Shown: positions 7,876-16,013, counted from the first letter of the stretch. The stretch is 64,000 bases of DNA from Koleobacter methoxysyntrophicus (GCF_017301615.1 NZ_CP059066.1:2988888-3052887); one strand, 5' to 3'. Notes: generated by a model not told the origin, from the letters alone. Translations and numbers: made by a program.

Positions 7876-9006
7876 CTATTCTTTTCCAAGCGGCATGGCA
7901 AAATAGGCATAACGCCGCTTTTCGCTACTGAGGTCTATCTGGCACGGGGAAACATCAAGTTCGAATCCGAGCTCAACCTCGCTATCTTCAATAGCTTCCA
8001 GGGGTTCTGTTAGAAACTTTGAGTTGAAATAAATAGACAGCGGTCCACCCTTTACTTCTGCAGCAATTTTTTCGCTGACGCTGATAGTTTTGTCTTTGTC
8101 TTCCGAAAAAATTTTTACTTCGCTGCCGTCTTTGTCTATTTCTAAAACCACAGCACCGCGCGTCAGGCTTGCCCGCTGCAGCGACTGCAAAAGCAAAGTT
8201 TTATTGATCTTTACAACCGTTGTGTTTTTTTCCCTAATCAAACGTTCTGTTTTGGGAAAATTGCCGTTAAGAAGGTTAACTATATAAGTTGCGCTGCAGC
8301 CGTCTTCATTGTTACTATGCTCAAACGCGGCAAAGTTTTCATATATGCGGCATTTAAAAGTACCGCCCCTCTTCGTCAGCTGCTGTAACTGAAGTAGTGA
8401 CGACGCCGGGATTATGACATCAAACGGTTCAGATTTAAAACTATACAGGAAGTAGAATGCTGCTCTGTATCCGTCCAGGGCAAAACACTTTAGCTGTCCG
8501 TCCCTGCTTTGAAATTTTATCCCTTCCAGGATAATCTTTGGGCTCTTTCTGCCGGCAGCAAAAACTGTTTTCTTCAGTATATCTTCCAAGACTTCCGCCG
8601 CAATTTCAAAGTCTGCGACCCGACTGCCGGGATTTGTTTCGGGAAAATTTTCGGCACGAATACCCGCAAATTTAAAATTAATCTTACCTTTTGTATCCGA
8701 CAATTCAACCGTTTGCGTCGGTTCTTCAACCTGTATTTTCAGTTCGGGGTCGCCATCTATCGCTTTTACTGCATCCCCGAATGAAGCAGGGATAATAACT
8801 GAGCCTTCGTTTTTAATTTCGACATCTCCCCCTGACAGCACAACTTCGAGCCTTGTTTCTAGATTAGTCCCCGATAATTTTAATATCCCATCTTCTGCTT
8901 CCATCAGTATACCTTTTATTACAGAAATAACTGAACTTGAGGCAGCTGCTCTGCCGGCAAGTGCGAGGGCGTCAACAAGCCGTGATTTTGAGATACGAAC
9001 AAGCAT
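7876..9006 (-). CDS. dnaN: DNA polymerase III beta subunit-like sliding clamp
   Basis: 376 residues from the ATG at 9006 (GGGAGG upstream). The N-terminus MLVRISKSRLVDALALAG, the internal repeats of the three-domain clamp (KGILMEAEDG, DYR-like LDGYRAAF) and a C-terminus YAYFAMPLGKE match the beta clamp, which rings DNA and tethers polymerases. Length is normal for the family. Its place beside recombination and primase-type genes, rather than next to dnaA, suggests an element-encoded extra clamp. The C-terminal PMRL-type end is PLGKE here, a slight variation. Confidence 0.8.
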   Translation of the reverse strand: MLVRISKSRLVDALALAGRAAASSSVISVIKGILMEAEDGILKLSGTNLETRLEVVLSGGDVEIKNEGSVIIPASFGDAVKAIDGDPELKIQVEEPTQTVELSDTKGKINFKFAGIRAENFPETNPGSRVADFEIAAEVLEDILKKTVFAAGRKSPKIILEGIKFQSRDGQLKCFALDGYRAAFYFLYSFKSEPFDVIIPASSLLQLQQLTKRGGTFKCRIYENFAAFEHSNNEDGCSATYIVNLLNGNFPKTERLIREKNTTVVKINKTLLLQSLQRASLTRGAVVLEIDKDGSEVKIFSEDKDKTISVSEKIAAEVKGGPLSIYFNSKFLTEPLEAIEDSEVELGFELDVSPCQIDLSSEKRRYAYFAMPLGKE

Positions 9007-9025
9007 TTGAGCTTCCTCCCTTTTT

Positions 9026-9577
9026 TTAAAATTGATAATCCGAAAACACCAGCGCAAAATTCCCGGTGTTTTTTTGGACCCTTCTTTTAGTTTCCTTTGT
9101 CATTTTTGCGGAATTATCGGGAACACTGTAAAAACTCGAGCTAAAAAGGTAATCTCCATTTGCAAGTTTAAGTGCTTCCAACATTTTAAAGGTTACAACA
9201 AAGGAATCGGTGAGCCTTTCGTGCCACAGATCAGTCAACATTTGTTTAGTTAGTTTCGGCTCTCTGGGTAAAAATTTTATTACATCAATACATCCTTTTG
9301 CTTTTTTCAAGGGCTTAAGATACCATTCATGCAACAGCTTTAAAAAGCTTTTCCTGCTGGTTGTCCCCAGCACTACCCCTGCCCCGGGGAATTCGTCTTT
9401 CCAGCGTCCGGCATCCTGCTCGGAACGCCAGGAAAAAACTCTGCCCTCGAAAATTTTCGTTTTCTCCATTGCAATTCGGCGTGCGGTTTGAGCTGCTTCC
9501 CGAACTTTGGTTGGAGACAGGTTTTCTTCGTGGAATTCTGCAGGCAGTTCTACGAGTATGCAGTGCAGCTTATGCAT
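9026..9577 (-). CDS. Unknown protein next to sliding clamp
   Basis: 183 residues, start ATG at 9577 with AAAGGAGGG upstream. Basic and mixed alpha/beta in look (HKLHCILVELPAEFHEENL at the start; no signal peptide or membrane helix). No motif recognised. It ends 19 bases before the clamp gene and is likely cotranscribed with it. Confidence 0.45.
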   Translation of the reverse strand: MHKLHCILVELPAEFHEENLSPTKVREAAQTARRIAMEKTKIFEGRVFSWRSEQDAGRWKDEFPGAGVVLGTTSRKSFLKLLHEWYLKPLKKAKGCIDVIKFLPREPKLTKQMLTDLWHERLTDSFVVTFKMLEALKLANGDYLFSSSFYSVPDNSAKMTKETKRRVQKNTGNFALVFSDYQF

Positions 9578-9607
9578 TTTTACCCTCCTTTCTTTTTTTA
9601 AAAATAA

Positions 9608-9638
9608 AAAAACCGGCAGAAAAAATCTACCGGTTTTT
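9608..9638 (-). terminator. Hairpin after the coiled-coil gene
   Basis: AACCGGTAGAT/TCTGCCGGTT with a T run on the minus strand. Nearly identical hairpins occur at 15597-15631 and 24209-24242. Confidence 0.6.
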
Positions 9639-9654
9639 GGTCAGAGTGAAAAAA

Positions 9655-9951
9655 CTACCTGTAAAGAACGGTTAGTATTGTGGTTATCCATGTCGCAATT
9701 ATTATACCGATAAGCCAGCGGTTGTTTCTCACTATTTCACTCTTTAGTTGATCAAACTTCTCATTTATCTCGGTTTTGAATTGATCAGACTTTTCATTTG
9801 CTATTTCAAATTTTTGATCGATTTTATCGCGAAGATTGCTGACAGCCGTTTCCACATTTGTTAGTCTTTTATCCATCTGCCCAAGTATACCTTCTATGCA
9901 AGCAACCCTTTCTTCCAGAGCCATCTGCCGCTCCTCCTTCGCTTTTAGCAT
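9655..9951 (-). CDS. Coiled-coil protein with C-terminal membrane helix
   Basis: 98 residues. A long heptad region (LEERVACIEGILGQMDKRL onward, rich in Glu/Lys and hydrophobic a/d positions) is followed by one membrane helix (WLIGIIIATWITTILTVLY) at the very C-terminus. This is the architecture of small phage XhlA-like or tail-anchored coiled-coil proteins; the function is not known. Two good ribosome sites exist: GGGAGG before the ATG at 9951, and AAGGAGGAG before an internal ATG 10 codons in. It follows structured RNA copy 3 and has its own TATAAT box at about 9965. A near-identical copy is at 15645. Confidence 0.6.
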   Translation of the reverse strand: MLKAKEERQMALEERVACIEGILGQMDKRLTNVETAVSNLRDKIDQKFEIANEKSDQFKTEINEKFDQLKSEIVRNNRWLIGIIIATWITTILTVLYR

Positions 9952-9987
9952 TCTTCTCCTCCCTTATTATAGCATTTTTTAAAACAA

Positions 9988-10119
9988 AAAAACAGCCGAC
10001 AATTCGGCTGATCAGTTTTGAAAGAAATAAAGACTTTTTACAAACTTTGACTATACAGCTTTTTACGTTCCGGCATCACCCCGGGGCTTACCGGACTGAT
10101 AAATTAAACAACCCTTTAT
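9988..10119 (-). ncRNA. Structured RNA module, copy 3 of 5
   Basis: The core at 10066-10102 has outer stem TCCGG/CCGGA and inner stem GCCC/GGGT around a TAA and GAT internal loop. The predicted transcript is about 130 nt and ends at a strong intrinsic terminator CAGCCGA/TCGGCTG plus T7 at 9988-10012. A fresh TATAAT box lies between that terminator and the coiled-coil gene, so the RNA can be an independent small RNA and not only a leader. Confidence 0.6.
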
Positions 10120-10125
10120 AAGTTT

Positions 10126-10154
10126 ATTTTAGCAGATTTATCAAAAAAAATCAA
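10126..10154 (-). promoter_or_regulatory. Promoter of structured RNA copy 3
   Basis: -35 TTGATT (10149-10154), 17-base spacer, extended -10 TGCTAAAAT (TAAAAT at 10126-10131). Confidence 0.7.
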
Positions 10155-10155
10155 A

Positions 10156-10181
10156 CAAAAAGCCCGAAACGGTTTCGGGCT
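10156..10181 (-). terminator. tdk terminator
   Basis: AGCCCGAAAC/GTTTCGGGCT stem followed by T5 on the minus strand; the stem overlaps the tdk stop codon. The same hairpin, cut off from its gene, remains at 16176-16200. Confidence 0.75.
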
Positions 10182-10767
10182 ATAAAACTTTTTCTAAAAT
10201 CTCGTGATGTTCTCGGCACCGGGCTTCATATCTGTCTTTAGCCCCTATCAGAATGATGGGATCATTCCACCTTGCAGGCTTGCCGTCTATTAACCGCTGC
10301 GTCCTGTTTGCGGGCTGCCCGCAAATGGTGCAGATAGCATTAAGCTGAATATCTTCATCGGCAACAGCCAGCAGGCTCCCCATCGGACCGAAGGGCTCGC
10401 CGCGAAAATCGGTATCAAGACCGGCAACTATCACACGGTAGCCGCTGGAGACAAGGAGCTGAGCTGTCCGTACCAAACCGTGATCAAAAAACTGCGCTTC
10501 GTCTATTGCAACTACGTCTATACCGCTGCCGTGTTTTTCGATAATATTAAAGATTTCCCGGGGATCGGATACTACAAAGGCTTTTATGCTTATGTTGTTA
10601 TGAGAAACGATTTCTGTCTCCGAATAGCGATTGTCGAGCGCAGGCTTAAATGCCAGAAAAGTTTGGCGGGCATATTTCAGGCGGTTGAGCCTTCGAATAA
10701 GTTCTTCGGTTTTGCCCGAAAACATGCAACCTCGAATAATTTCCAGCCGTCCGGGTTTTTTTCTCAT
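10180..10767 (-). CDS. tdk: Thymidine kinase (type II)
   Basis: 195 residues. It phosphorylates thymidine to dTMP in the salvage pathway. Visible: Walker A GCMFSGKT (residues 13-20), Walker B-like VVAIDEAQFF, the lasso/zinc region with CTICG and later RCREHH, all as in TK1-like bacterial kinases. Full length for the family. It is duplicated at 20818-21396 with almost no change except the C-terminus, which shows recent duplication of the whole cassette. A thymidine kinase among replication genes is common in phages and plasmids. Confidence 0.9.
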   Translation of the reverse strand: MRKKPGRLEIIRGCMFSGKTEELIRRLNRLKYARQTFLAFKPALDNRYSETEIVSHNNISIKAFVVSDPREIFNIIEKHGSGIDVVAIDEAQFFDHGLVRTAQLLVSSGYRVIVAGLDTDFRGEPFGPMGSLLAVADEDIQLNAICTICGQPANRTQRLIDGKPARWNDPIILIGAKDRYEARCREHHEILEKVL

Positions 10768-10836
10768 TGTTTCTCATCCTTTCTTTTATCGATATTTCGG
10801 CCAGCAGGTTTAACCTGCTGGCCTTTTTTGGTTTTC

Positions 10837-11304
10837 CTAGACCGCATATTTGCGATACCTGCTTTCTGCTACCGGGATGATATAGTACCATTCTTCCCCA
10901 CAGGGGCTGTCATGATGATAATTCTGGATTGCAAACCCCTTTCCGAAATTATAGACATAGAACGTATTCCGGCAGTTCGGCAGTACCTGTCTTATAAGTT
11001 CCTCCCCATCTTTTGCAAAGAAATATTTGCAGCCGCTCTGTTTTCTCCATCCAAAATTCACAACTTCTACTTTCCAGTACCCGCCCGGGTTCCTTTTCAG
11101 CATTTTCTCTGTGATGCGTTCCGTCATGTTCTCCCATTTGATCTCGAAATATATTTCATCCCGCCAGACCTGGTGCTCAATTTCTTCTTCTGTTATTTCA
11201 CCCGATTGGATTTCCGCTGCCAGCTCGTTCTTTCTGTCCGAGAGTTCATCTCTTACCAATTTGCATTCATCCCAAAAGGTCAACAACCTTCCTTTTTTTG
11301 GCAT
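10837..11304 (-). CDS. Unknown protein, full-length copy
   Basis: 155 residues, starting MPKKGRLLTFWDECK, with a charged N-terminal half and a C-terminal half with many aromatic residues (GFAIQNYHHD, EEWYYIIPVAESRYRKYAV). No family recognised. It ends upstream of tdk and follows gam by two bases. The second cassette has a 60-residue version (21464-21646) made by two in-frame internal deletions. A GGCCAGCAGG hairpin follows at 10799-10830. Confidence 0.5.
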   Translation of the reverse strand: MPKKGRLLTFWDECKLVRDELSDRKNELAAEIQSGEITEEEIEHQVWRDEIYFEIKWENMTERITEKMLKRNPGGYWKVEVVNFGWRKQSGCKYFFAKDGEELIRQVLPNCRNTFYVYNFGKGFAIQNYHHDSPCGEEWYYIIPVAESRYRKYAV

Positions 11305-11306
11305 TT

Positions 11307-12032
11307 TTATCCCTCCCGTCTTTCTTTTTTTGGTTCCTCTACATCTATCTCTATAGAAAACTTCGGCGGCCTTGGCAAAACAGCTATACCTTCTACGATT
11401 TCGCCCGTATCTTTGAATACGAGAAGGCGGTCGTCTACTACCTCTGTGTCTTTCTTTAGACGCTGTTTATTCGGTGTCTTCTTAATATTGATATATTTTT
11501 CGGGTTCTTCTGTGTTTGCTTCTATCCAGGCGATCAAACGTTCATCATCATAAATCAACTCAGGCCCCAGGTTCCGAAGTTTTGAGCTTCCATAAGGCGT
11601 AGTAAGGGTTTTCTTTTTCGGGTCCTGTTCTAAAAGCGTTCGGTGGTATTCTTCAACCAGCCCGGCGAAGAAATCCAGCCTCTGCTGCAGTTTCTCGTTC
11701 TCCTTTTCCAGCCAGTTTTTTATTCTCTCTATTTCCTTTTCTGCAACGGCTTCGTTTTCGAGTTTTTCTTCCATAATTTTCCGGTATTTTTTCATAACCC
11801 AGAACAGCTGTTCTTTGTTTTCTATTTTGAACCTCTGTCTTTCCGGCGCAGTTTCAGTTTCGCCTTCTTCTGCTTCTTCTGTTTCCTGCTCAAGTGAATT
11901 TTTGCCAAACAACCTTTCAAGTTTTTCTTCAAAGGTTTCTTCTTTTTTTAAAACTTCGTCTTTCCTCTCGGTTTCCGTTTCCTGCTGTACCGGGCCTTTC
12001 ACTTCAAAAACATCCAAAAAAGTTTTTTGCAT
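11307..12032 (-). CDS. gam: Gam-like host-nuclease inhibitor
   Basis: 241 residues. A Glu-rich N-terminal stretch (1-75) is followed by a long helical region (ENKEQLFWVMKKYRKIMEE, then KEIERIKNWLEKENEKLQQR) and KKKTLTTPYGSSKLRN, the usual core of Mu Gam-type proteins, which bind double-stranded DNA ends and shield them from host exonucleases. The lysine-rich KKTxTTPYG segment is the most telling. Near-identical second copy at 21649-22374. It fits with the recombination-like protein and sliding clamp as a phage-type DNA metabolism set. Confidence 0.75.
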   Translation of the reverse strand: MQKTFLDVFEVKGPVQQETETERKDEVLKKEETFEEKLERLFGKNSLEQETEEAEEGETETAPERQRFKIENKEQLFWVMKKYRKIMEEKLENEAVAEKEIERIKNWLEKENEKLQQRLDFFAGLVEEYHRTLLEQDPKKKTLTTPYGSSKLRNLGPELIYDDERLIAWIEANTEEPEKYINIKKTPNKQRLKKDTEVVDDRLLVFKDTGEIVEGIAVLPRPPKFSIEIDVEEPKKERREG

Positions 12033-12062
12033 ACTAAAAAACCCCTTTCTTTTTTAAAATAA

Positions 12063-12096
12063 AGAAACCGGCAGAAATTTAATCATGCCGGTTTTT
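12063..12096 (-). terminator. Intercistronic hairpin (CCGGCATGA class)
   Basis: AAACCGGCATGA pairs with CTGCCGGTTTCTTT on the minus strand, between the small coiled-coil gene and gam. Members of this class also lie at 12447, 12784, 22404 and 22739. Confidence 0.6.
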
Positions 12097-12126
12097 GGTG
12101 ATAATACAGACTTTCTAACCGAATAG

Positions 12127-12402
12127 CTACTTTAAAAATATTGCTGTCATTAACGTTATCCACGATCCAAGCATAAGCCCTATCATCCATCGGTTGCTGA
12201 CAGCAATTCTACTATCCAGCTTTTCGTATATTGAATCGATTTTGCTGTCCAGCCTATTGTATATTGAATCAATTTTACTGTCCAGCTTGTTGTAAAGAGT
12301 TTCTATGCTTCCCAGCCTTTTGTCCATCTGCTCTAATATCCCTTCGATTTTTGAAACTCGTTCTTCCAAAGACACTGCAGTCTCCTCCTTTGGCTTCAGC
12401 AT
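12127..12402 (-). CDS. Coiled-coil protein with C-terminal membrane helix, second type
   Basis: 91 residues, with repeats of the unit LDSKIDSIYNR in the coiled-coil part and a membrane helix (WMIGLMLGSWITLMTAIFL) at the end. It shares the opening LEERVSKIEGILEQMDKRL with the 9655 gene, so both are paralogues. The second cassette carries a version (22463) with one heptad block fewer. Own TATAAT box and AAGGAGGAG precede it. Function unknown. Confidence 0.55.
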   Translation of the reverse strand: MLKPKEETAVSLEERVSKIEGILEQMDKRLGSIETLYNKLDSKIDSIYNRLDSKIDSIYEKLDSRIAVSNRWMIGLMLGSWITLMTAIFLK

Positions 12403-12446
12403 AATACTGCTCCTCCTTAATTATTATATCTTTTTTTTTGGACGAA

Positions 12447-12478
12447 AGAAACCGGCAGATTTAATCATGCCGGCTTCT
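12447..12478 (-). terminator. Intercistronic hairpin
   Basis: AAGCCGGCATGA/CTGCCGGTTTCTTT stem on the minus strand after the small membrane protein gene. Confidence 0.55.
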
Positions 12479-12500
12479 TTGGCAAATTTTCTGCGATCCA

Positions 12501-12698
12501 TTACTGCATAATCGACACTAATACTGACAATAGCGCAAAAAAGCATACAAATATTATCGCATTCTGAAACGTAGCCTGGTCCATTACACCAAGATACTCT
12601 GCATTGGCAAAATATTTTTGGCTCATTCTTATACCCGTATATATAGTGAACAGGGTCATTAGTAACATTGCTGCTATCATTTCTCCTATACCTTTCAT
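12501..12698 (-). CDS. Small two-helix membrane protein
   Basis: 65 residues from the ATG at 12698 (AGGAGGAACTTTTT upstream). Two hydrophobic segments (MIAAMLLMTLFTIYTGI and IIFVCFFALLSVLVSI) flank a short polar loop with MSQKYFANAEYLGV. Conserved in the second cassette at 22794-22988. Size and topology would fit a holin-like or other small phage membrane protein, but there is no direct evidence. Confidence 0.5.
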   Translation of the reverse strand: MKGIGEMIAAMLLMTLFTIYTGIRMSQKYFANAEYLGVMDQATFQNAIIFVCFFALLSVLVSIMQ

Positions 12699-12783
12699 AA
12701 AAAGTTCCTCCTTTTTGAAACGCTTTTTTGGTTTTAACACAATACTTTTTCCCCTTAATTATTATATCACTTTTTTTGGACGA

Positions 12784-12818
12784 AAGAAACCAGCAGAAAT
12801 TTAATCATGCCGGTTTCT
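12784..12818 (-). terminator. Intercistronic hairpin overlapping the end of the DUF6166-like gene
   Basis: AAACCGGCATGA/CTGCTGGTTTC stem; the TGA inside the stem is the stop codon of the interrupted gene. Confidence 0.5.
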
Positions 12819-12930
12819 TTGGCGAATTTTCTGCAATCCATTTCAGAACATCCGGGCGTTTTATCACCTTAATACGCAGAAGACTCTATCTTCCATAAGA
12901 TGGAGATGAATGCGTCCGCATCTTCTAATT

Positions 12931-14344
12931 CTAATGGTATAGACTGTTGTACATGACAACCATTCCCTCGTTGTGAATTATGCGTCTGCACTCTTTCGGG
13001 TTAATATACGTTTTCCCCACTATTTCCTTCAACTGCGGTGAGTACAAGTACTTCCGGGATGCCACTCCCGCAGCTACAAACCTCCTGCCCGTCGGTGTGT
13101 GGATCCATACATCACCCGCAATGGTCGGCATCTTTTCCCGCAGCGGATTGAGAATTTTCGCGCCGGGATACACCTTGAGCTTGCTTTGTTTTTTGGGTGG
13201 CAGTGGTGATATATCGGCAAAGGACGGTTCCCTCTGGTCTGTCATCTTCTTTCTGTTCTTTGCCACAATCTTGCCATCAACCTTGTACAATCTATCCCTC
13301 ACGGCGTGTATTCTCGCCCTGTTGTGTCTTCTGAACTTAACCAGGGTTAGTTCTACCATGTATGTTTCGTCGATTTCCGCACAGCTGCAAAAGGCTGCTA
13401 CTGCTGCCAGTGCATCATTCTCATGACCTTTCCCAAGCCCCAACTTCTTTCGCGTCTGTGCCACGTCCGGTGCGGGGACAAAGGTCAGCCACGGCATTTC
13501 CCGCAGCTTACCTGTTATTGCGTTCATCGTGCCCAGTGCCCGCCACTGTTTGACGCCGTCAACTGGTATATATACCCTGCCAGCATGCACATCTTCATGA
13601 CAGCTTCGGCACAGGTAAACTATGTTCTCTTGAACATTTGTGCCGTTGTTCTTGCGCTGTATCAAATGATGCCTCTGCAAATTCTCTTTTCCTCCACAGA
13701 GAATGCATTTTTTCTCGGATGGCGTCCTGGGTGATCTCTGGTAACCCGTACCATACGTTCTGCCCCATGTCATGGTTCTAATATCAAAGACATTGCCTTC
13801 CATGACGAACACAACTTGCCCTTCCGGACAGGGAAAGAACTTCAGCAGTTTCCTGTAAAGGTTAATGTGCGTTTCTACACCATGCCTGAGTGTTGCGTTG
13901 GTTTTGTCTTTCGGCCTTACGATCCTTGGCACCTTGAACTTTGTCAAAACCCTACACTGTCTGGCGGATAAACGTCTTTTTTTGTACCGCGAATAGTATC
14001 TTCTGTTCCTTCGGTACCTCCTTCTTTCTGTCATCAACCCCTTGATTTCCGGAATCCTGGTTTTTAAAATGCCACGGCAGTATACAATCAGTTTTTTTAT
14101 CCTTCGGCTCGCATACGGCAAACCCTATGCAGCTGTATCCCGGGTCAAGAGCTATAATGATCTTCCTCGGTACTGTTTTGGAGTAATCGAACTCTCTGTC
14201 CAGAAACATTACTACCGGCGGCTTACCGGAAGCTCCGCCGCCAATGATTTTTACCCTGCCCCGCTTCCTCTGCTTCCTGATCATGTCGGATTTTTTCGTC
14301 GGATGGCCGGGTCTGCCGTATTTGTCAGCAGTGAACAATATCAT
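12931..14344 (-). pseudogene. iscB: IscB RNA-guided nuclease, frameshifted at an A7 run
   Basis: From the ATG at 14344 (AAGGAGGAAGAAAG upstream) the first frame gives a PLMP-type N-terminus (GRPGHPTKKSDMIRKQRKR) and RuvC-I IIALDPGYSCIGFAV. At the T7 of the plus strand (14092-14098) the frame must change by one base. The second frame supplies the Arg-rich bridge helix (ERRRYRRNRRYYSRYKKRR), RuvC-II VVFVMEGNVFD, an HNH domain LQRHHLIQ..N..NIVYLCRSCHEDVH with CxxC pairs, RuvC-III GKGHENDALA, and the C-terminal domain KFRRHNRARIH. All catalytic residues look present. Repaired length is about 470 residues, normal for IscB. Whether the shift is mutation, sequencing error or slippage is open. Confidence 0.8.
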
Positions 14345-14605
14345 CTTTCTTCCTCCTTGTAAGGAGCCCTGTGATCCGGGCACCTTTTCTAAAAGGTGGT
14401 GGGCCTCCCTGAGGCGTGCAGCAGCGCCATGTGTCGGGTTACGGGATCTCACCGCTGTCTCCCGGAACTGGGAGTGTCGTTCCGGAACGTCAGTTCCTGC
14501 TGCCGCACACCCGCGTTCAACTACCTGCTATCAGCAGGCCTGCCAGCAGTTCACCCCTGCCGACAAGCCCCCGCCTCTATAGGCGGGCGGTAGTTGACCA
14601 CCGGT
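14345..14605 (-). ncRNA. omega RNA (HEARO) of the IscB element
   Basis: A 260-base, GC-rich, coding-poor stretch directly upstream of iscB with many hairpins: CGCCCGCC/GGCGGG, GGCCTGCTGATAGCAGG, CCCAGTTCCGGGAG and ACCTTTTAGAAAAGGTG. HNH-endonuclease-associated HEARO RNAs in this position are known to act as IscB guide RNAs. The 5' end abuts the host gene, so the guide would be 5'-encoded by flanking DNA. Confidence 0.75.
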
Positions 14606-14622
14606 TACTGCATAGAGGATGT

Positions 14623-15492
14623 TTAAAGCCAGGTCTGCCGGGCCGCTTCCGCCATAACCCCATTCAAAGCCGCACGGGCTGTGATAAATAATAGAATGGG
14701 GAATGTTAACACAAGCGCGGCCGTTTTTATCACGCCACAAAATAATGTCTTCCAATTAGAACGCCTCCTTTTTGTCTGCCGTTTAAGACCAAAATTCCCG
14801 GGGAAAACTCCCAGGTTTTTAAATTCTGCACAGATCCAGTCTTCAATTAATTCTTTCGCCAGCATTTTATGCCTTCTGCCGGTCTGAAGACTTTCATCCA
14901 GATAAAGCGAACGGGAAAGATAATCCTTTTCGGAACCCGTAATTTTTACTATGCCGGATAATATTCGGGCATCATCATATACTCTTATGTATGTTTCCGG
15001 TGATGCCGAATAGACTTTTACATTATCGTATGCTGTTACCGAAGCTCTGTCCATTGCAATAACTACCGCATTTCCTTTAGCTATTATCCTGCTTCTGTCT
15101 CTGGCTATTACAACTGTATTGTCTCCGGCTATGACTTCTGCTCTGTGAAGCGCTTTGACAATCGATTGATCGTGCGCTTCAGCCAAAGTCCTGCCCGCCA
15201 GTAAAGCTTTTGCTTTATCGTAAACCTGAACAATAGGATTCCCTATTGTTATCACAGTGCTCTCATTGAATGCCCTGATTTTCGCCGGAAATCTTACCCA
15301 AACTGTGGAGCGGTCGCGAGCATCAATAGTCTTTTCTTTTGATGTTTCCCGAAAAGGAAAATCGGATCTTACAACCGCAAAAGTTTCTCTTATTATCCCC
15401 AGATAATCTTGCGGAATCCATGTGATTTCTACAACTTCTTCCCCGGAAGCATCAATACATACTTCTCTTGAATCTTTTATACAGGCTCTCAT
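14623..15492 (-). CDS. Beta-helix-like repeat protein
   Basis: 289 residues. From about residue 70 to 175 it is built of short repeats of the type VIAxDxSxVxA (for example VVIARDRSRIIAKGNAVVIA), suggesting a small right-handed beta-helix with about eight turns. The last 45 residues (hydrophobic) are encoded in DNA that overlaps the start of the DUF6166-like gene in another frame; the same overlap exists in the second copy. The start at 15492 has GGAG upstream. Role unknown. Confidence 0.5.
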   Translation of the reverse strand: MRACIKDSREVCIDASGEEVVEITWIPQDYLGIIRETFAVVRSDFPFRETSKEKTIDARDRSTVWVRFPAKIRAFNESTVITIGNPIVQVYDKAKALLAGRTLAEAHDQSIVKALHRAEVIAGDNTVVIARDRSRIIAKGNAVVIAMDRASVTAYDNVKVYSASPETYIRVYDDARILSGIVKITGSEKDYLSRSLYLDESLQTGRRHKMLAKELIEDWICAEFKNLGVFPGNFGLKRQTKRRRSNWKTLFCGVIKTAALVLTFPILLFITARAALNGVMAEAARQTWL

Positions 15493-15596
15493 TTTTTTGG
15501 CTCCTTTCTTTTTTTGTTAAAATCTTTTGACCGAAACCTGTCCGGCTTAAAAACTAAACTTTTACATTCCAACACCTCCTGTGATTTTTTAAATAA

Positions 15597-15631
15597 AAAA
15601 AACCGGCAGAAAAAATCTACCGGTTTTTGGT
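15597..15631 (-). terminator. Hairpin after the second coiled-coil copy
   Basis: AACCGGTAGAT/TCTGCCGGTT with T8 on the minus strand. Confidence 0.6.
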
Positions 15632-15644
15632 CGGAGTGAAAAAA

Positions 15645-15974
15645 CTACCTGTAAAGAACGGTTAGTATTGTGGTTACCCATGTCGCAATTATTATACCGA
15701 TAAGCCAGCGGTTGTTTCTCACTATTTCACTCTTTAGCTGATCAAACTTCACATTCATCTCGGTTTTAAATCGATCAAATTTCTCATTTATCTCGGTTTT
15801 AAATTGATCAGACTTTTCATTTGCTATTTCAAATTTTTGATCGATTTTATCGCGAAGATTGCTGACAGCCGTTTCCACATTTGTTAGTCTTTTATCCATC
15901 TGCCCAAGTATACCTTCTATGCAAGCAACCCTTTCTTCTAGAGCCATCTGCTGCCCCTCCTTCGCTTTTAACAT
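15645..15974 (-). CDS. Coiled-coil protein with C-terminal membrane helix (copy of 9655)
   Basis: 109 residues from the ATG at 15974. It matches the 9655 gene nearly throughout but has one extra coiled-coil block (FKTEINEKFDRFKTEMNVKF), so the two copies differ by a unit of the repeat. The internal ATG nine codons in has the better ribosome site (AAGGAGGGG). It lies downstream of structured RNA copy 4 with its own TATAAT box near 15995. Confidence 0.6.
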   Translation of the reverse strand: MLKAKEGQQMALEERVACIEGILGQMDKRLTNVETAVSNLRDKIDQKFEIANEKSDQFKTEINEKFDRFKTEMNVKFDQLKSEIVRNNRWLIGIIIATWVTTILTVLYR

Positions 15975-16013
15975 TCTTCTTCTTCCCACTTTTTATTATA
16001 CCATTTTTTTAAA

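Larger units (their letters stand above)
12871..14605 (-). mobile_element. IscB-omega RNA element (IS200/IS605-like, non-autonomous)
   Basis: About 1.74 kb, bounded by comparison with the intact gene at 23.1 kb. Left end (3' end of the element) has an ATCTTCCAT/ATGGAGAT hairpin near 12888-12908. The right end begins with TCAACTACC and a CGCCCGCCTATAGAGGCGGG hairpin. No TnpA is present. The omega RNA lies upstream of iscB, the normal order for IscB, so the guide would be read from the flank at 14606 onwards, that is from the interrupted gene. Confidence 0.75.
12805..14755 (-). pseudogene. DUF6166-like gene interrupted by the IscB element
   Basis: The 5' part (14755-14606) reads as the intact second copy at 23024-23317 up to LNILYAV; the 3' part (12870-12805) encodes VIKRPDVLKWIAENSPKKP to the stop. 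The IscB element sits between them. Compared with the intact copy, about 24 codons are missing at the junction, so the target either differed or lost DNA. The conserved segment FEWGYGGSGPADLALNIL is what I know from DUF6166 proteins, whose function is unknown. Confidence 0.7.

Noticed and set aside
10480-11553. Plus-strand 357-residue frame
   Set aside because: Antisense shadow of tdk and its neighbours; Phe/Ser-rich composition and no start signal.
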